DNA of 64,000 nt from Cellulosimicrobium cellulans (GTDB lineage: Bacteria > Actinomycetota > Actinomycetes > Actinomycetales > Cellulomonadaceae). Location: NCBI RefSeq assembly GCF_024124905.1, contig NZ_JAMXST010000005.1, positions 310,001 through 374,000 of the forward strand, written 5' to 3'. The translations under genes and the position numbers were made by a program. Each line of letters starts with the position of its first letter. Positions within the stretch are counted from its first letter, which is position 1. Under the pieces are notes generated by a model. It saw nothing but the letters and a program-made list of their open reading frames with translations. It was not told the origin of the DNA and made no database searches. Positions 23,829-31,566 of this stretch are shown piece by piece.

Positions 23829-24892
23829 GGCTGCGCTCGATCCTGCGCGAGGCGTGGCGCAACGCTTCCACAGGTACCGCACGCTGCGTCACGCTGGCGC
23901 TGGTGCTGATCGGCCTGGTGGTGACCGCGACGGTCGCCGAGATCTCGACCGTGGCGACGCTCGAACAGCAGGCGGCGGACTTCCGGGCGGCGGGTGGGTC
24001 GGTCCTCACGATCTCGGCGCCAGGCCGGGTCGACGGCGCGCGGTGCGAGTCGTTGCGCGATCTGCCCGGGGTGCACGCCGCGGGTGCGCTCACCGTCCGA
24101 CCGGACGAGCCCGTCGCCGCCGTCGCCCTTCCCGGTGCCCCGATGCCCGCCGCCGACGCGAGTCCAGGGTTCCCGGCCGTCGTCGGCGCCACGACCGACG
24201 GCGGGCCGGGCCTGATCCTGACTGACGACGCCGTCGCGACGCTCGGCCTCGAGCTCGGCGACCGGCTCTCCGCGACGACCGGGACGTCTCGACTCGCGGG
24301 CACCTACGCCTACCCTCGCGACGGGCGGAGGGACGGGTACGGCTATCTCGCGGTGAGCGTCACCGGGTACCGCGCACCCTTCGACGAGTGCTGGGTCGAG
24401 GCGTGGCCGATGACCACGGAGCTGAACCCCCTCCTCTTCACCGTGCTCCGGCCGGGCGGCGATGCCGACGACGTCCCCCAGGTGCAGCAGCTCAACTCCA
24501 CGCTGGGTTCCGGGCTCGATGGCGCCGGGCTGTTCCACAAGCGCGTCACCCGGTTCGGAGGGCTCCTCGTCGGGCTGATCGCTGCCGCCGTGGCCCTCGT
24601 CACCGTACGGGCTCGCCGGGTGGAGCTCGCCACGGCCCTCCACGACGGGATGCGACGGCGTGACCTGTGGACGATCGTGTCGCTGGAGTCGGTGCTGTGG
24701 ACCGCTCCGGCGGTAGCTGTCGGGATGTCGCTCTCCCTCGCCTGGTTCGGCCGGGACGGCGACCTGCTGGTCGGCGCGATCCTCGGTGCGCGCGTGACCC
24801 TGTCCGTGCTGGCGGGTGCCGTGGCAGGCGTCGCCGTCGCCCTGTCCACGACGCGCGAGAAGGACCTGTTCGCCTACGCGAAGGACCGATGA
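23825..24892 (+). CDS. FtsX-like ABC transporter permease of the bacteriocin cluster
   Basis: 355 residues. One N-terminal helix (VTLALVLIGLVVTATVAEI) is followed by an extracytoplasmic domain of about 200 residues and three C-terminal helices, the MacB/FtsX layout. The external domain carries a Cys pair (ARCESLRDL and DECWVEAW). It starts at ATG 23825 inside the ATPase stop. It forms the membrane half of the transporter with the preceding ATPase and adaptor. Unlike the classical lactococcin-972 seven-helix partner, it is a four-helix MacB-like permease. Confidence 0.85.
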   Translation: MRLRSILREAWRNASTGTARCVTLALVLIGLVVTATVAEISTVATLEQQAADFRAAGGSVLTISAPGRVDGARCESLRDLPGVHAAGALTVRPDEPVAAVALPGAPMPAADASPGFPAVVGATTDGGPGLILTDDAVATLGLELGDRLSATTGTSRLAGTYAYPRDGRRDGYGYLAVSVTGYRAPFDECWVEAWPMTTELNPLLFTVLRPGGDADDVPQVQQLNSTLGSGLDGAGLFHKRVTRFGGLLVGLIAAAVALVTVRARRVELATALHDGMRRRDLWTIVSLESVLWTAPAVAVGMSLSLAWFGRDGDLLVGAILGARVTLSVLAGAVAGVAVALSTTREKDLFAYAKDR

Positions 24893-24911
24893 CCACACCG
24901 ACGCCGCACAC

Positions 24912-24936
24912 AACCTACGCAACCGTAGGTTACGGT
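24912..24936 (+). promoter_or_regulatory. Palindromic operator overlapping the -10 of the acyl-CoA ligase gene
   Basis: AACCTACG (24912-24919) and CGTAGGTT (24924-24931) form a perfect 8+4+8 palindrome. The hexamer TACGGT (24931-24936) begins at its last base and lies six bases before GTG 24943, i.e. a leaderless -10. A bound repressor would block RNA polymerase. The shape fits TetR-family regulators of fatty-acid genes; no such regulator lies next to it. Confidence 0.65.
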
Positions 24937-24942
24937 GGCGTA

Positions 24943-26739
24943 GTGAACACTCTGGCGACGAGGCCGTGGACCGCCCGCTACGCTCCCGGCGTCCCGACGG
25001 ACGTCGCGGTGCCCGACGAGCCGGTTACGGCCGCCCTCTACCGCGCGGCCGAGCGCTGGCCGGACCGCGTCGCGGTCGACTTCTTCGGCGCGACCACGAC
25101 CTACGCCCGGCTCGTCGCGCAGGTCGAGCGCGCCGCGAGCGCCCTGCACGACCTCGGCGTGCGCCACGGCGACCGCGTCGCGCTCGTGCTGCCCAACGGG
25201 ACGTCGCACGTCGTCGCGTTCTACGCCGTCCAGCGCCTCGGCGCCGTCGTGGTCGAGCACAACCCCACCTACACCGCCGACGAGCTCGCCCACCAGTTCG
25301 CCGACTCCGGCGCGAGCGTCGCCGTCGTGTGGACCAAGACCGTCCCCGCCGTGCTCGAGGCCCGCGCGTACGCGCCCGGGCTGCGCACCGTCGTCGGGCT
25401 CGACATCGCGCGCGACCTCCCGCGCGGCAGCCGCATCGCGCTGCGCCTGCCCGTCGCGCGGGCGCGCGCCCAGCGCGACGCGCTGCGCGGCCCCGTCCCC
25501 GCGGGCGTCCCCGACTGGCACGACCTCGTCCGCCGTGCGCGGGCGCTCCCCCCGGCGCTCCCCCACCCGGGCGCCGACGACGTCGCGCTCCTCCAGTACA
25601 CGGGCGGCACCACGGGCACGCCCAAGGGCGCGGTGCTCACGCACCGCAACCTCGTCGCCAACGTCGTGCAGGGCCAGGCGTGGGCCACGTTCGAGGAAGG
25701 TGCCGAGACCGTCTACGGCGTGCTGCCCTTCTTCCACGCGTTCGGGCTGACGTTCTGCCTCACCCTGCCTGCGCGCATCGGCGCGACGCTCGTCGCGTTC
25801 CCGAAGTTCGACCCGCAGGCGTTCGTCGCCGCGCAGGCGCGCCGCCCCGCGACGTTCCTGCCCGGCGTCGCGCCCATGTTCGACCGCATCGTCGCCGCCG
25901 CCGCGGACGCGCCCGGGCCGGGCTCCGACCTCACCTCGATCCGCCTCGCGTTCGCGGGCGCGATGCCCATCACGGCGGAGACCGCACGGCGCTGGGAGGA
26001 CGCGACGGGCGGCCTGCTCATCGAGGGCTACGGCATGACCGAGACGTCCCCGATCTCGCTCGGCAACCCCTGCTCCGACGACCGCCGCCCCGGGACCCTC
26101 GGCCTGCCCTTCCCCAGCACGGAGATCCGGGTCGTCGACGCCGACGCGCTCGACGCGGGCGTCCTGCGCGACGCCGACCCCGAGCCCACCGACGACCCCG
26201 CCGCACCGCGCACCGTGCGCGGCGAGCTGCTCGTGCGCGGCCCGCAGGTGTTCCGCGGCTACTGGAACCGCCCCGAGGAGACCGCGCACCAGCTCCTCGA
26301 CGACGGCTGGCTGCGCACGGGCGACGTCGTCCGCGTCGCGCTCGACGGCCCCGACGCCGGGCTCGTCACGCTCGTCGACCGCATCAAGGAGATGATCGTC
26401 ACCGGCGGGTTCAAGGTGTACCCCTCCCAGGTCGAGGACCACCTGCGCGGGATGCCGGGCGTCCGGGACGTCGCCGTCGTGGGCGTCCCCGGCAGCGGCT
26501 CGGACGAGCACGTCGCGGCCGTCGTCGTGCTCGACGACGCCGACGACGCCGGCTCGCCCCCGCGCGTCGACCTCGCCGCCGTGCGCGAGTGGGGCGAGAA
26601 GCGCCTGGCCCGCTACGCCCTTCCCCGCACGCTCGCCGTCGTGCCGGAGCTCCCACGCTCCCAGATCGGCAAGGTCCTGCGCCGCGTCGTCCGCGAGGAC
26701 CTCCTGCACCGCGACGACGTCGAGCACCACCGCGCCTGA
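24943..26739 (+). CDS. Long-chain fatty-acid--CoA ligase (AMP-forming)
   Basis: 598 residues, a complete adenylate-forming enzyme: LLQYTGGTTGTPKGAVLTHR (P-loop, A3), LPFFHAFGLTF (A4), GYGMTETSP (A5), GDVVRV (A7), DRIKEMIVTGGFKVYPSQVE (A8) and the catalytic Lys in RSQIGKVLRR (A10). It activates fatty acids to acyl-CoA for beta-oxidation or lipid synthesis. GTG 24943 is chosen because a palindromic operator and a -10 hexamer end six bases upstream, which rules out the earlier in-frame ATG at 24889. A separate transcription unit from the bacteriocin cluster is likely. Confidence 0.92.
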   Translation: MNTLATRPWTARYAPGVPTDVAVPDEPVTAALYRAAERWPDRVAVDFFGATTTYARLVAQVERAASALHDLGVRHGDRVALVLPNGTSHVVAFYAVQRLGAVVVEHNPTYTADELAHQFADSGASVAVVWTKTVPAVLEARAYAPGLRTVVGLDIARDLPRGSRIALRLPVARARAQRDALRGPVPAGVPDWHDLVRRARALPPALPHPGADDVALLQYTGGTTGTPKGAVLTHRNLVANVVQGQAWATFEEGAETVYGVLPFFHAFGLTFCLTLPARIGATLVAFPKFDPQAFVAAQARRPATFLPGVAPMFDRIVAAAADAPGPGSDLTSIRLAFAGAMPITAETARRWEDATGGLLIEGYGMTETSPISLGNPCSDDRRPGTLGLPFPSTEIRVVDADALDAGVLRDADPEPTDDPAAPRTVRGELLVRGPQVFRGYWNRPEETAHQLLDDGWLRTGDVVRVALDGPDAGLVTLVDRIKEMIVTGGFKVYPSQVEDHLRGMPGVRDVAVVGVPGSGSDEHVAAVVVLDDADDAGSPPRVDLAAVREWGEKRLARYALPRTLAVVPELPRSQIGKVLRRVVREDLLHRDDVEHHRA

Positions 26740-26759
26740 CAGCCCGCGCCGACCCGCCG

Positions 26760-26926
26760 ACCGCCGAGGCAGACCCCCGGCCCGCCGAGGCAGACCCCCG
26801 GCCCGCCCAAGTAGACCCCTGGTCACGCGAGGTAGAGCCCTGGCCCGCCGAGGTAGAGCATGGTTGCCCGAGGTAGAGCCCTGGTCCCCCGAAGCAGAGC
26901 CGTGGTCCGCTGAAGTAGAGCCCAGG
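26760..26926. repeat. Eight imperfect 21-bp tandem repeats in non-coding DNA
   Basis: Eight units (seven of 21 bp and one of 20) follow the consensus CCCGCCGAGGTAGAGCCCTG+G, starting 21 bases after the acyl-CoA ligase stop. Units 1-2 read GAGGCAGACC and later ones GAGGTAGAGC. No convincing ORF uses them. With 26927-27323 they fill a 580-base gap; the rest of that gap holds the inverted repeat at 27054-27147 and the ndh promoter area. Confidence 0.8.
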
Positions 26927-27053
26927 TCGTCCTCGACGCAGCCGGTCGCCCGCTGCAGTCGGATCGCCCGTCGGCGTAGTCCCTGATGTCCGACGGCGGG
27001 CCGCACGGGCGTGTCACCCGGGCGAGCGAGGACCAGGGCGAGACGACGTCGGG

Positions 27054-27147
27054 CGGGGTGGGTGGTGGTGCCGCGTCGTGGTCGGGCCTGGCGGGAGCCG
27101 CGAGGAACGAGCGGCGGATGGTAGACGCGGCACCACCACCCACCCCG
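27054..27147. repeat. 24-bp perfect inverted repeat with 46-base spacer, non-coding
   Basis: Arm 27054-27077 is exactly complementary to arm 27124-27147. Further matches nest outside it: CCGACGGCGG (26990-26999) with CCGCCGTCGG (27167-27176), and GTCACC (27013-27018) with GGTGAC (27157-27162). Transcribed, this would make a large stem-loop upstream of the NADH dehydrogenase gene. It might be a mobile-element relic or a structured RNA; no ORF is evident in the loop. Confidence 0.75.
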
Positions 27148-27323
27148 ACCACCCAAGGTGACCAGACCGCCGTCGGGCAGGACCACGGCTCTATCGCGCG
27201 TCGCGGCGCCTGTTCGGCGCGGGGGCGGGGTTCGCCGTAACCTGGCAGACGTCGTCGGCGACGTCCGCGACGCAGGCGGGCGGGCACCGGCGCTCTCCCA
27301 CCCCGTCGCCCCGAGGAGGCCCC

Positions 27324-28643
27324 GTGCCCGAGCCCGTCACCGCTGCGCCTGGTGCGGCAGCAGCCCCCGACTCCCTGCCGCACGTCGTGGTGGTCGGTGC
27401 GGGGTTCGCCGGCCTCGCCGTCGTCAAGGGGCTCGCGAAGGCCCCCGTGCGCGTGACGCTCGTGGACCGCCGCGTCTACAACACGTTCCAGCCGTTGCTC
27501 TACCAGGTCGCGACCGGCGGCCTGAACCCGGGTGACGTCACGTACTTCCTGCGCGGGCTGCGGCTCAAGCAGAAGAACGTGCGGGTCGTGCACGAGCACC
27601 TCGTCGGGATCGACCACGAGGCGCGCCGCATCCGGCTCCTCAACGACGAGTGGGTCGACTACGACTTCCTCGTCGTCGCGAACGGCGTCACGGCGAACTT
27701 CTTCGGCACCCCGGGCGCCAAGGAGAACTCGTTCCCCATGTACTCGCGGTCGCAGGCGATGAAGATCCGCGACACGCTCTTCATCCGGCTCGAGAAGGCG
27801 GCGGCGAACCCCGGGACGGACGAGGGTCTGCGCGTCGTGGTCGTGGGTGGCGGCGCGACGGGCGTCGAGGTCGCGGGCGCGCTCGCCGAGCTGCGAACCG
27901 CCGGGCTGCGCCCGGCGTACCCCGAGATCCACGGCGACGCGTTCGAGGTGAAGATCGTCCAGCGCGGCGGCGAGGTGCTCAAGTCGTTCCACCCGAGGCT
28001 GCGCCGGTACGCCGCCGAGGAGCTGCGACGTCGCGGCGTCGGCCTGCACCTGGGGGCCGGGGTCGCCGAGGTGCTGCCGGACGCCGTCGTGCTCACGGAC
28101 GGCACGCGCATCCGGTCCGACCTCACGGTCTGGTCGGCGGGCGTCCACCCGCACGAGGAGGTCGACGACTGGGGTCTGCCGCGCGGCGAGGGCGGGCGCG
28201 TCGTCGTCGGGGACGACCTGCAGGTGGAGGGTCTGCCCGGGGTCTTCGCGGCCGGCGACATCGCGATCTCCCCGGCGGGGCTGCCGCAGCTCGCGCAGCC
28301 GGCGATCCAGTCGGGCGCTCAGGTCGCGCGCAACATCGAGGCGCTGCTCGCGGGGCGCCCGACGACGTCCCTGCGCTACTTCGACAAGGGCACCATGGCG
28401 GTCATCGGGCGACGCGCGGCGATCGCGGAGGTCGTCGGGCGGCTGCGGCTCACGCGAGGCGTGGCGTGGCTCGCGTGGTTGTTCGTCCACATCATGGGGC
28501 TCATCGGGCCCCGCAACCGGCTGACGACGCTCGCCGGCCTGGTCACGCGCTACGGCTTCCCGTTCCACCGGCGGCCGATCCCCATCGTCGGCGACGTCCC
28601 GACCGTGCGGCCGCCCAGGCGCACGGCCCCGCGCCGCGGCTGA
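27324..28643 (+). CDS. ndh: Type II NADH dehydrogenase (NDH-2)
   Basis: 439 residues. FAD-binding VVVVGAGFAGLAVVKGL lies near residue 20 and the NAD(P)H-binding motif VVVVGGGATGVEVAGALAEL near 172. The quinone-enzyme signatures FQPLLYQVATGGLNPGDV and QPAIQSGAQVARNIEALL are present, as are a late FAD contact VFAAGDIA and a C-terminal amphipathic membrane-binding region (AWLAWLFVHIMGLIG). It oxidises NADH and reduces menaquinone without pumping protons. GTG 27324 has GAGGAGG upstream. Confidence 0.93.
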   Translation: MPEPVTAAPGAAAAPDSLPHVVVVGAGFAGLAVVKGLAKAPVRVTLVDRRVYNTFQPLLYQVATGGLNPGDVTYFLRGLRLKQKNVRVVHEHLVGIDHEARRIRLLNDEWVDYDFLVVANGVTANFFGTPGAKENSFPMYSRSQAMKIRDTLFIRLEKAAANPGTDEGLRVVVVGGGATGVEVAGALAELRTAGLRPAYPEIHGDAFEVKIVQRGGEVLKSFHPRLRRYAAEELRRRGVGLHLGAGVAEVLPDAVVLTDGTRIRSDLTVWSAGVHPHEEVDDWGLPRGEGGRVVVGDDLQVEGLPGVFAAGDIAISPAGLPQLAQPAIQSGAQVARNIEALLAGRPTTSLRYFDKGTMAVIGRRAAIAEVVGRLRLTRGVAWLAWLFVHIMGLIGPRNRLTTLAGLVTRYGFPFHRRPIPIVGDVPTVRPPRRTAPRRG

Positions 28644-28753
28644 CCCGCGCTCGAGGATCACCCGGCCCTGCCCCCCTCCCCCGGCCGCACGCGCGGCGAC
28701 CGTCACGTACCCTCGAAGACGCAGGGAAGTTCGCAGGGGCAACGGGGGCACGT

Positions 28754-29350
28754 GTGGTGGCAGGACGAACGACGGCACCGTCGACGACGACGGGCCGGCA
28801 GAAGGACATCTCCCAGGAGCACGGGGCGCACCGCGTCGGGCGTGCGCGCACGACGGCGGTACCGCGACGGACGCGCGTCGTCGTGCTCGCGGCCGTGGCG
28901 GTGGCGGCGCTGGCGGGCTGCCGCGTCGAGGGGGTGCCGGGCGGTCCCGGGACCCCGACGCCGTCGCCCACCGTAGAGCCGACCACGGTGCCGACCGGGG
29001 AGCCGACCGGCGACCCGACGACCGGCCCCACCGACGGCCCGACGACCGGGCCGGGCAGCCCGGTCCCGCCGGGCGGGTCCGACGGCATCGAGCTCTCGGT
29101 CGAGATCGAGCCCGCGTTCCCGATGCCGAACCTCGTCGAGACGAGGCTCAAGCAGGCGCGCGCCGACCTGGAGCAGCGGGGCGCGGTGACGGTGGTGGTC
29201 GTCGACGCACGCGACCCCCAGGCGGGCGCTCTGCCGGGCGCGTCGAACGGCTGGACGGTCTGCGTGCAGGACCCGACGGGCGGCGACCTCGTCCGGGCGT
29301 CGGAGACGGTCGTCCTCGGCGCCGCCCCGAACGCCCGCCAGTGCCCCTGA
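28754..29350 (+). CDS. Lipoprotein with PT-rich linker and PASTA-like C-terminal region
   Basis: 198 residues from GTG 28754. The start is uncertain: a 45-residue charged n-region precedes the hydrophobic stretch and lipobox LAGC (VAVAALAGCRVEG). A Pro/Thr/Gly linker (TPSPTVEPTTVPTGEP) follows. The C-terminal ~75 residues (PNLVETRLKQARADLEQRG, then VVVVDARD and CVQDPTGGD) have the beginning-helix-strand pattern of PASTA domains, which bind peptidoglycan. A GGGGG stretch lies just upstream. A wall-sensing role is a guess. Confidence 0.65.
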   Translation: MVAGRTTAPSTTTGRQKDISQEHGAHRVGRARTTAVPRRTRVVVLAAVAVAALAGCRVEGVPGGPGTPTPSPTVEPTTVPTGEPTGDPTTGPTDGPTTGPGSPVPPGGSDGIELSVEIEPAFPMPNLVETRLKQARADLEQRGAVTVVVVDARDPQAGALPGASNGWTVCVQDPTGGDLVRASETVVLGAAPNARQCP

Positions 29351-29402
29351 CCAGTCCCTCGGGTGGCGGCGCGGCCGGTGCGGGAGCACCGTGGGACCAG
29401 AC

Positions 29403-29475
29403 CGCGAGATCGGCCTGACGGTCTCGAGATCGGCCCTCCGGGGGTCGATCTCGGCCACTCGGGTCGATCTCGACG
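29403..29475. repeat. 73-bp structured intergenic repeat, copy A
   Basis: This copy contains CGAGATCGGCC twice, then GGTCGATCTCG twice, so the inner and outer pairs can form a nested hairpin with a 7-base loop. It matches the reverse complement of 55740-55812 at 63 of 73 positions without gaps. It lies between a lipoprotein gene and an SDR gene, ending 22 bases before the SDR start. Confidence 0.9.
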
Positions 29476-29497
29476 CCCGCAGACAGGAGCACGCCGC

Positions 29498-30181
29498 ATG
29501 AAGATCGCCCTCGTCGGTGCCCACGGCAAGGTGGGCCGGCTGCTCGTCCCGATCCTCGTCGACCACGGCGCCGCCGTGACGGGGATCGTGCGCGCCGAGG
29601 AGCAGCTCCCGCTCGTCCGGCGCCTGGGCGGCGACCCGCTCCTGCTCGACGTCGAGAGCGCGTCCGTCGACGAGCTCGCCGCCGCGCTCGGCGGGTTCGA
29701 CGCCGTCGTGTGGTCCGCGGGGGCGGGCGGCGGGAACCGGGAGCGCACCTACGCCGTCGACCGCGACGCCGCGAGCCGTTCGATGGACGCCGCCTCCGCC
29801 GCCGGCGTGAGCCGGTACCTCATGGTGTCGTGGATCGGGTCCGTGCCCGACCACGGCGTCGACCCCGACTCGAGCTTCTTCGCCTACGCGGACGCCAAGC
29901 TCGCCGCCGACGACCACCTGCGCGGCACCGACCTCGACTGGACGATCCTCGGGCCCGGCACGCTGACCGACGACGGCCCGACCGGCGCGATCCGCGTCGT
30001 CGGTGACGGCCCCGACGGGCTCGACGGCGCCGACGACGTCCCGAGCGGCGCCGCGTCACGGGTGTCGCGCGCAGACGTCGCGATGGTCGTCGCGCAGGCC
30101 GTGCGCACCCCGGCGACCGTCGGGCGCTTCGTGCGGTTCACCGCGGGCGGCACGCCGATCCTCGAGGCGCTCGACAGGTAG
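29498..30181 (+). CDS. NAD(P)-binding SDR-family protein (atypical, NmrA-like)
   Basis: 227 residues. The Rossmann start MKIALVGAHGKVGRLLVPIL has the GxxGxxG motif, followed by VESASVDELAAALGGFDAVVW. The YxxxK motif is replaced by FAYADAKLAADDHLRGTDLDW, i.e. Y-x3-K is retained as YADAK. Related proteins are NAD(P)H-binding epimerase-like sensors or reductases; the substrate is unknown. AGGAG lies nine bases before ATG 29498. Confidence 0.85.
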   Translation: MKIALVGAHGKVGRLLVPILVDHGAAVTGIVRAEEQLPLVRRLGGDPLLLDVESASVDELAAALGGFDAVVWSAGAGGGNRERTYAVDRDAASRSMDAASAAGVSRYLMVSWIGSVPDHGVDPDSSFFAYADAKLAADDHLRGTDLDWTILGPGTLTDDGPTGAIRVVGDGPDGLDGADDVPSGAASRVSRADVAMVVAQAVRTPATVGRFVRFTAGGTPILEALDR

Positions 30182-30184
30182 CCG

Positions 30185-31444
30185 TCAGCGCCCGAGTCGG
30201 CGGCCCACCCGCTCGCGCAGGTCGAGCGCCGTGCGGCGCCACGTCGCCGCGCGCGCCACGACCGACCCGACGCTCGTGTCCTCGGCGCGCACGTGCACGA
30301 CCTCGACGCCGCGCTCGGCGGCCGTGCGGACGATCGTGTCCGTGGCGCCGCGCAGCGCGAGCTGCAGCAGGACGCTCGTCGTGCTCGCCTGCGCCTCGCC
30401 CGTCCCGAACCGCCGCCGGTAGACCACCTGCGTCACCACCCGGTCGAACATCGGGTCCGACGGCGCGTCCGCGACCGTGTCGGCGACGTCCGCGCCCGGG
30501 GCCTCCGCATCGTCGTCGGGCAGGTCCGGGACGCTTCCCTCGACGCCGGCCGTCCCGAGGAGGGCCTGGGCGTCGGCGACGGCGTCGTCGCCGTCCGCTT
30601 CCGGCGGGAGCACGGCGAGGTAGAGCGAGAGCAGGAGCTCGCTGATCTTCCGCAGGACCCACGCTCGGCCGGGCAGCGGGGGCAGCGCCACGACGTACTG
30701 CGCGAGGTTCACCTCCAGCGCCTCGGCCGACAGGCACGTCCACGCGGGCGCCGTGCGCACCTCGACCACGCGCTCCCAGTCCACGTCCTTGCCGTCGAGG
30801 CCCACCCGCCGGGGGCCGATCGTCACCGCGCCGAACCGGTCGAGCAGCGCGAGCGGCGCCGTCGCGAACCGCGGCACGTAGGGGACGAGCCGCACGACCC
30901 CTTGGACCGACACGTCCCACTCGCGGTCGAGCGGGTACGACGGCCGCGGGTACGCGGCGATCGCGCGCCGCACCCACTCCGCGACGACCTCGTCGAACGC
31001 ACCGTCGTCGGCGGGACCGGCGCCCGTCCCGCCGTCGGCCTCCGCACCGTCGGCCGCGAGCGCCTCGACGAGCGCGTCCTCCAGCGCGGCGTCGAGGTCC
31101 GGTCCGGCGCCATGGTCGGCCCCCGGGTCGACGGCGCCGCGCACGGCCGCCTGTCCGCCCTCGAGCAGGTCGACCGGGTGCTCGCCGGGCCGGGTGCCGG
31201 GCTGCTCGGCCGGCTGCCCGGCCGGCTGCCCGACGTCGCCCCGAGCGCGCCGGCCGAGCGGGCCGGGCAGCGAGAACGAGGGGCGCGGGAGCGTGGGGCG
31301 CGGCACCGCCGGGACGCGCAGGAGGCGCTTCTCGCCGAGCAGCCGTGCGAGGGTGCTGCGCCCGTCGCCCGATGTCGTGCCGGGCAGGTCGGGGCCCTCG
31401 CCCGGCTCGTCGTCCGTCGTCGTGAGGAACGGTTCCTTCGCCAC
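30185..31444 (-). CDS. Hypothetical protein, large, acidic central region
   Basis: 419 residues from GTG 31444, preceded by AGGGGGTC. Residues 1-150 are low-complexity (Pro/Gly/Gln then Asp/Glu-rich) and probably disordered. Residues about 150-400 look globular: EWVRRAIAAYPRPSYPLDRE, VRLVPYVPRFATAPLALLDR, VDWERVVEVRTAPAW, WVLRKISELLLSLYLAVLPP. The end is basic (RTALDLRERVGRRLGR). No membrane segment, signal or catalytic motif is recognised. It ends three bases from the convergent SDR gene. The family is unknown to me. Confidence 0.75.
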   Translation of the reverse strand: MAKEPFLTTTDDEPGEGPDLPGTTSGDGRSTLARLLGEKRLLRVPAVPRPTLPRPSFSLPGPLGRRARGDVGQPAGQPAEQPGTRPGEHPVDLLEGGQAAVRGAVDPGADHGAGPDLDAALEDALVEALAADGAEADGGTGAGPADDGAFDEVVAEWVRRAIAAYPRPSYPLDREWDVSVQGVVRLVPYVPRFATAPLALLDRFGAVTIGPRRVGLDGKDVDWERVVEVRTAPAWTCLSAEALEVNLAQYVVALPPLPGRAWVLRKISELLLSLYLAVLPPEADGDDAVADAQALLGTAGVEGSVPDLPDDDAEAPGADVADTVADAPSDPMFDRVVTQVVYRRRFGTGEAQASTTSVLLQLALRGATDTIVRTAAERGVEVVHVRAEDTSVGSVVARAATWRRTALDLRERVGRRLGR

Positions 31445-31511
31445 GTGACCCCCTGTCCGTCGCGCCTCCCGACGGCGCACCGCGGGCCAGCGTAGACCTG
31501 GTGGGGGCGCA

Positions 31512-31546
31512 GGCGGGGCCGCCCTCCCGTGGAGGACGGCCCCGCC
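31512..31546 (-). terminator. Terminator of the M28 peptidase gene
   Basis: GGCGGGGCCG-CCCTCC pairs with GGAGGA-CGGCCCCGCC with one mismatch and a 3-base loop, 20 bases past the minus-strand stop at 31567. Confidence 0.65.
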
Positions 31547-31566
31547 GTCGTGCGACCCGCGCGGCG

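Noticed and set aside
24889-24942. Earlier ATG start for the acyl-CoA ligase overlapping the permease stop
   Set aside because: The added residues are unlike the family and the stretch contains a perfect operator palindrome and a -10 hexamer, so it is promoter sequence.
26823-27186. Minus-strand protein-coding reading across the 21-bp repeats
   Set aside because: The frame runs antisense into ligase and ndh genes, has no start with a ribosome site, and its translation is low-complexity.
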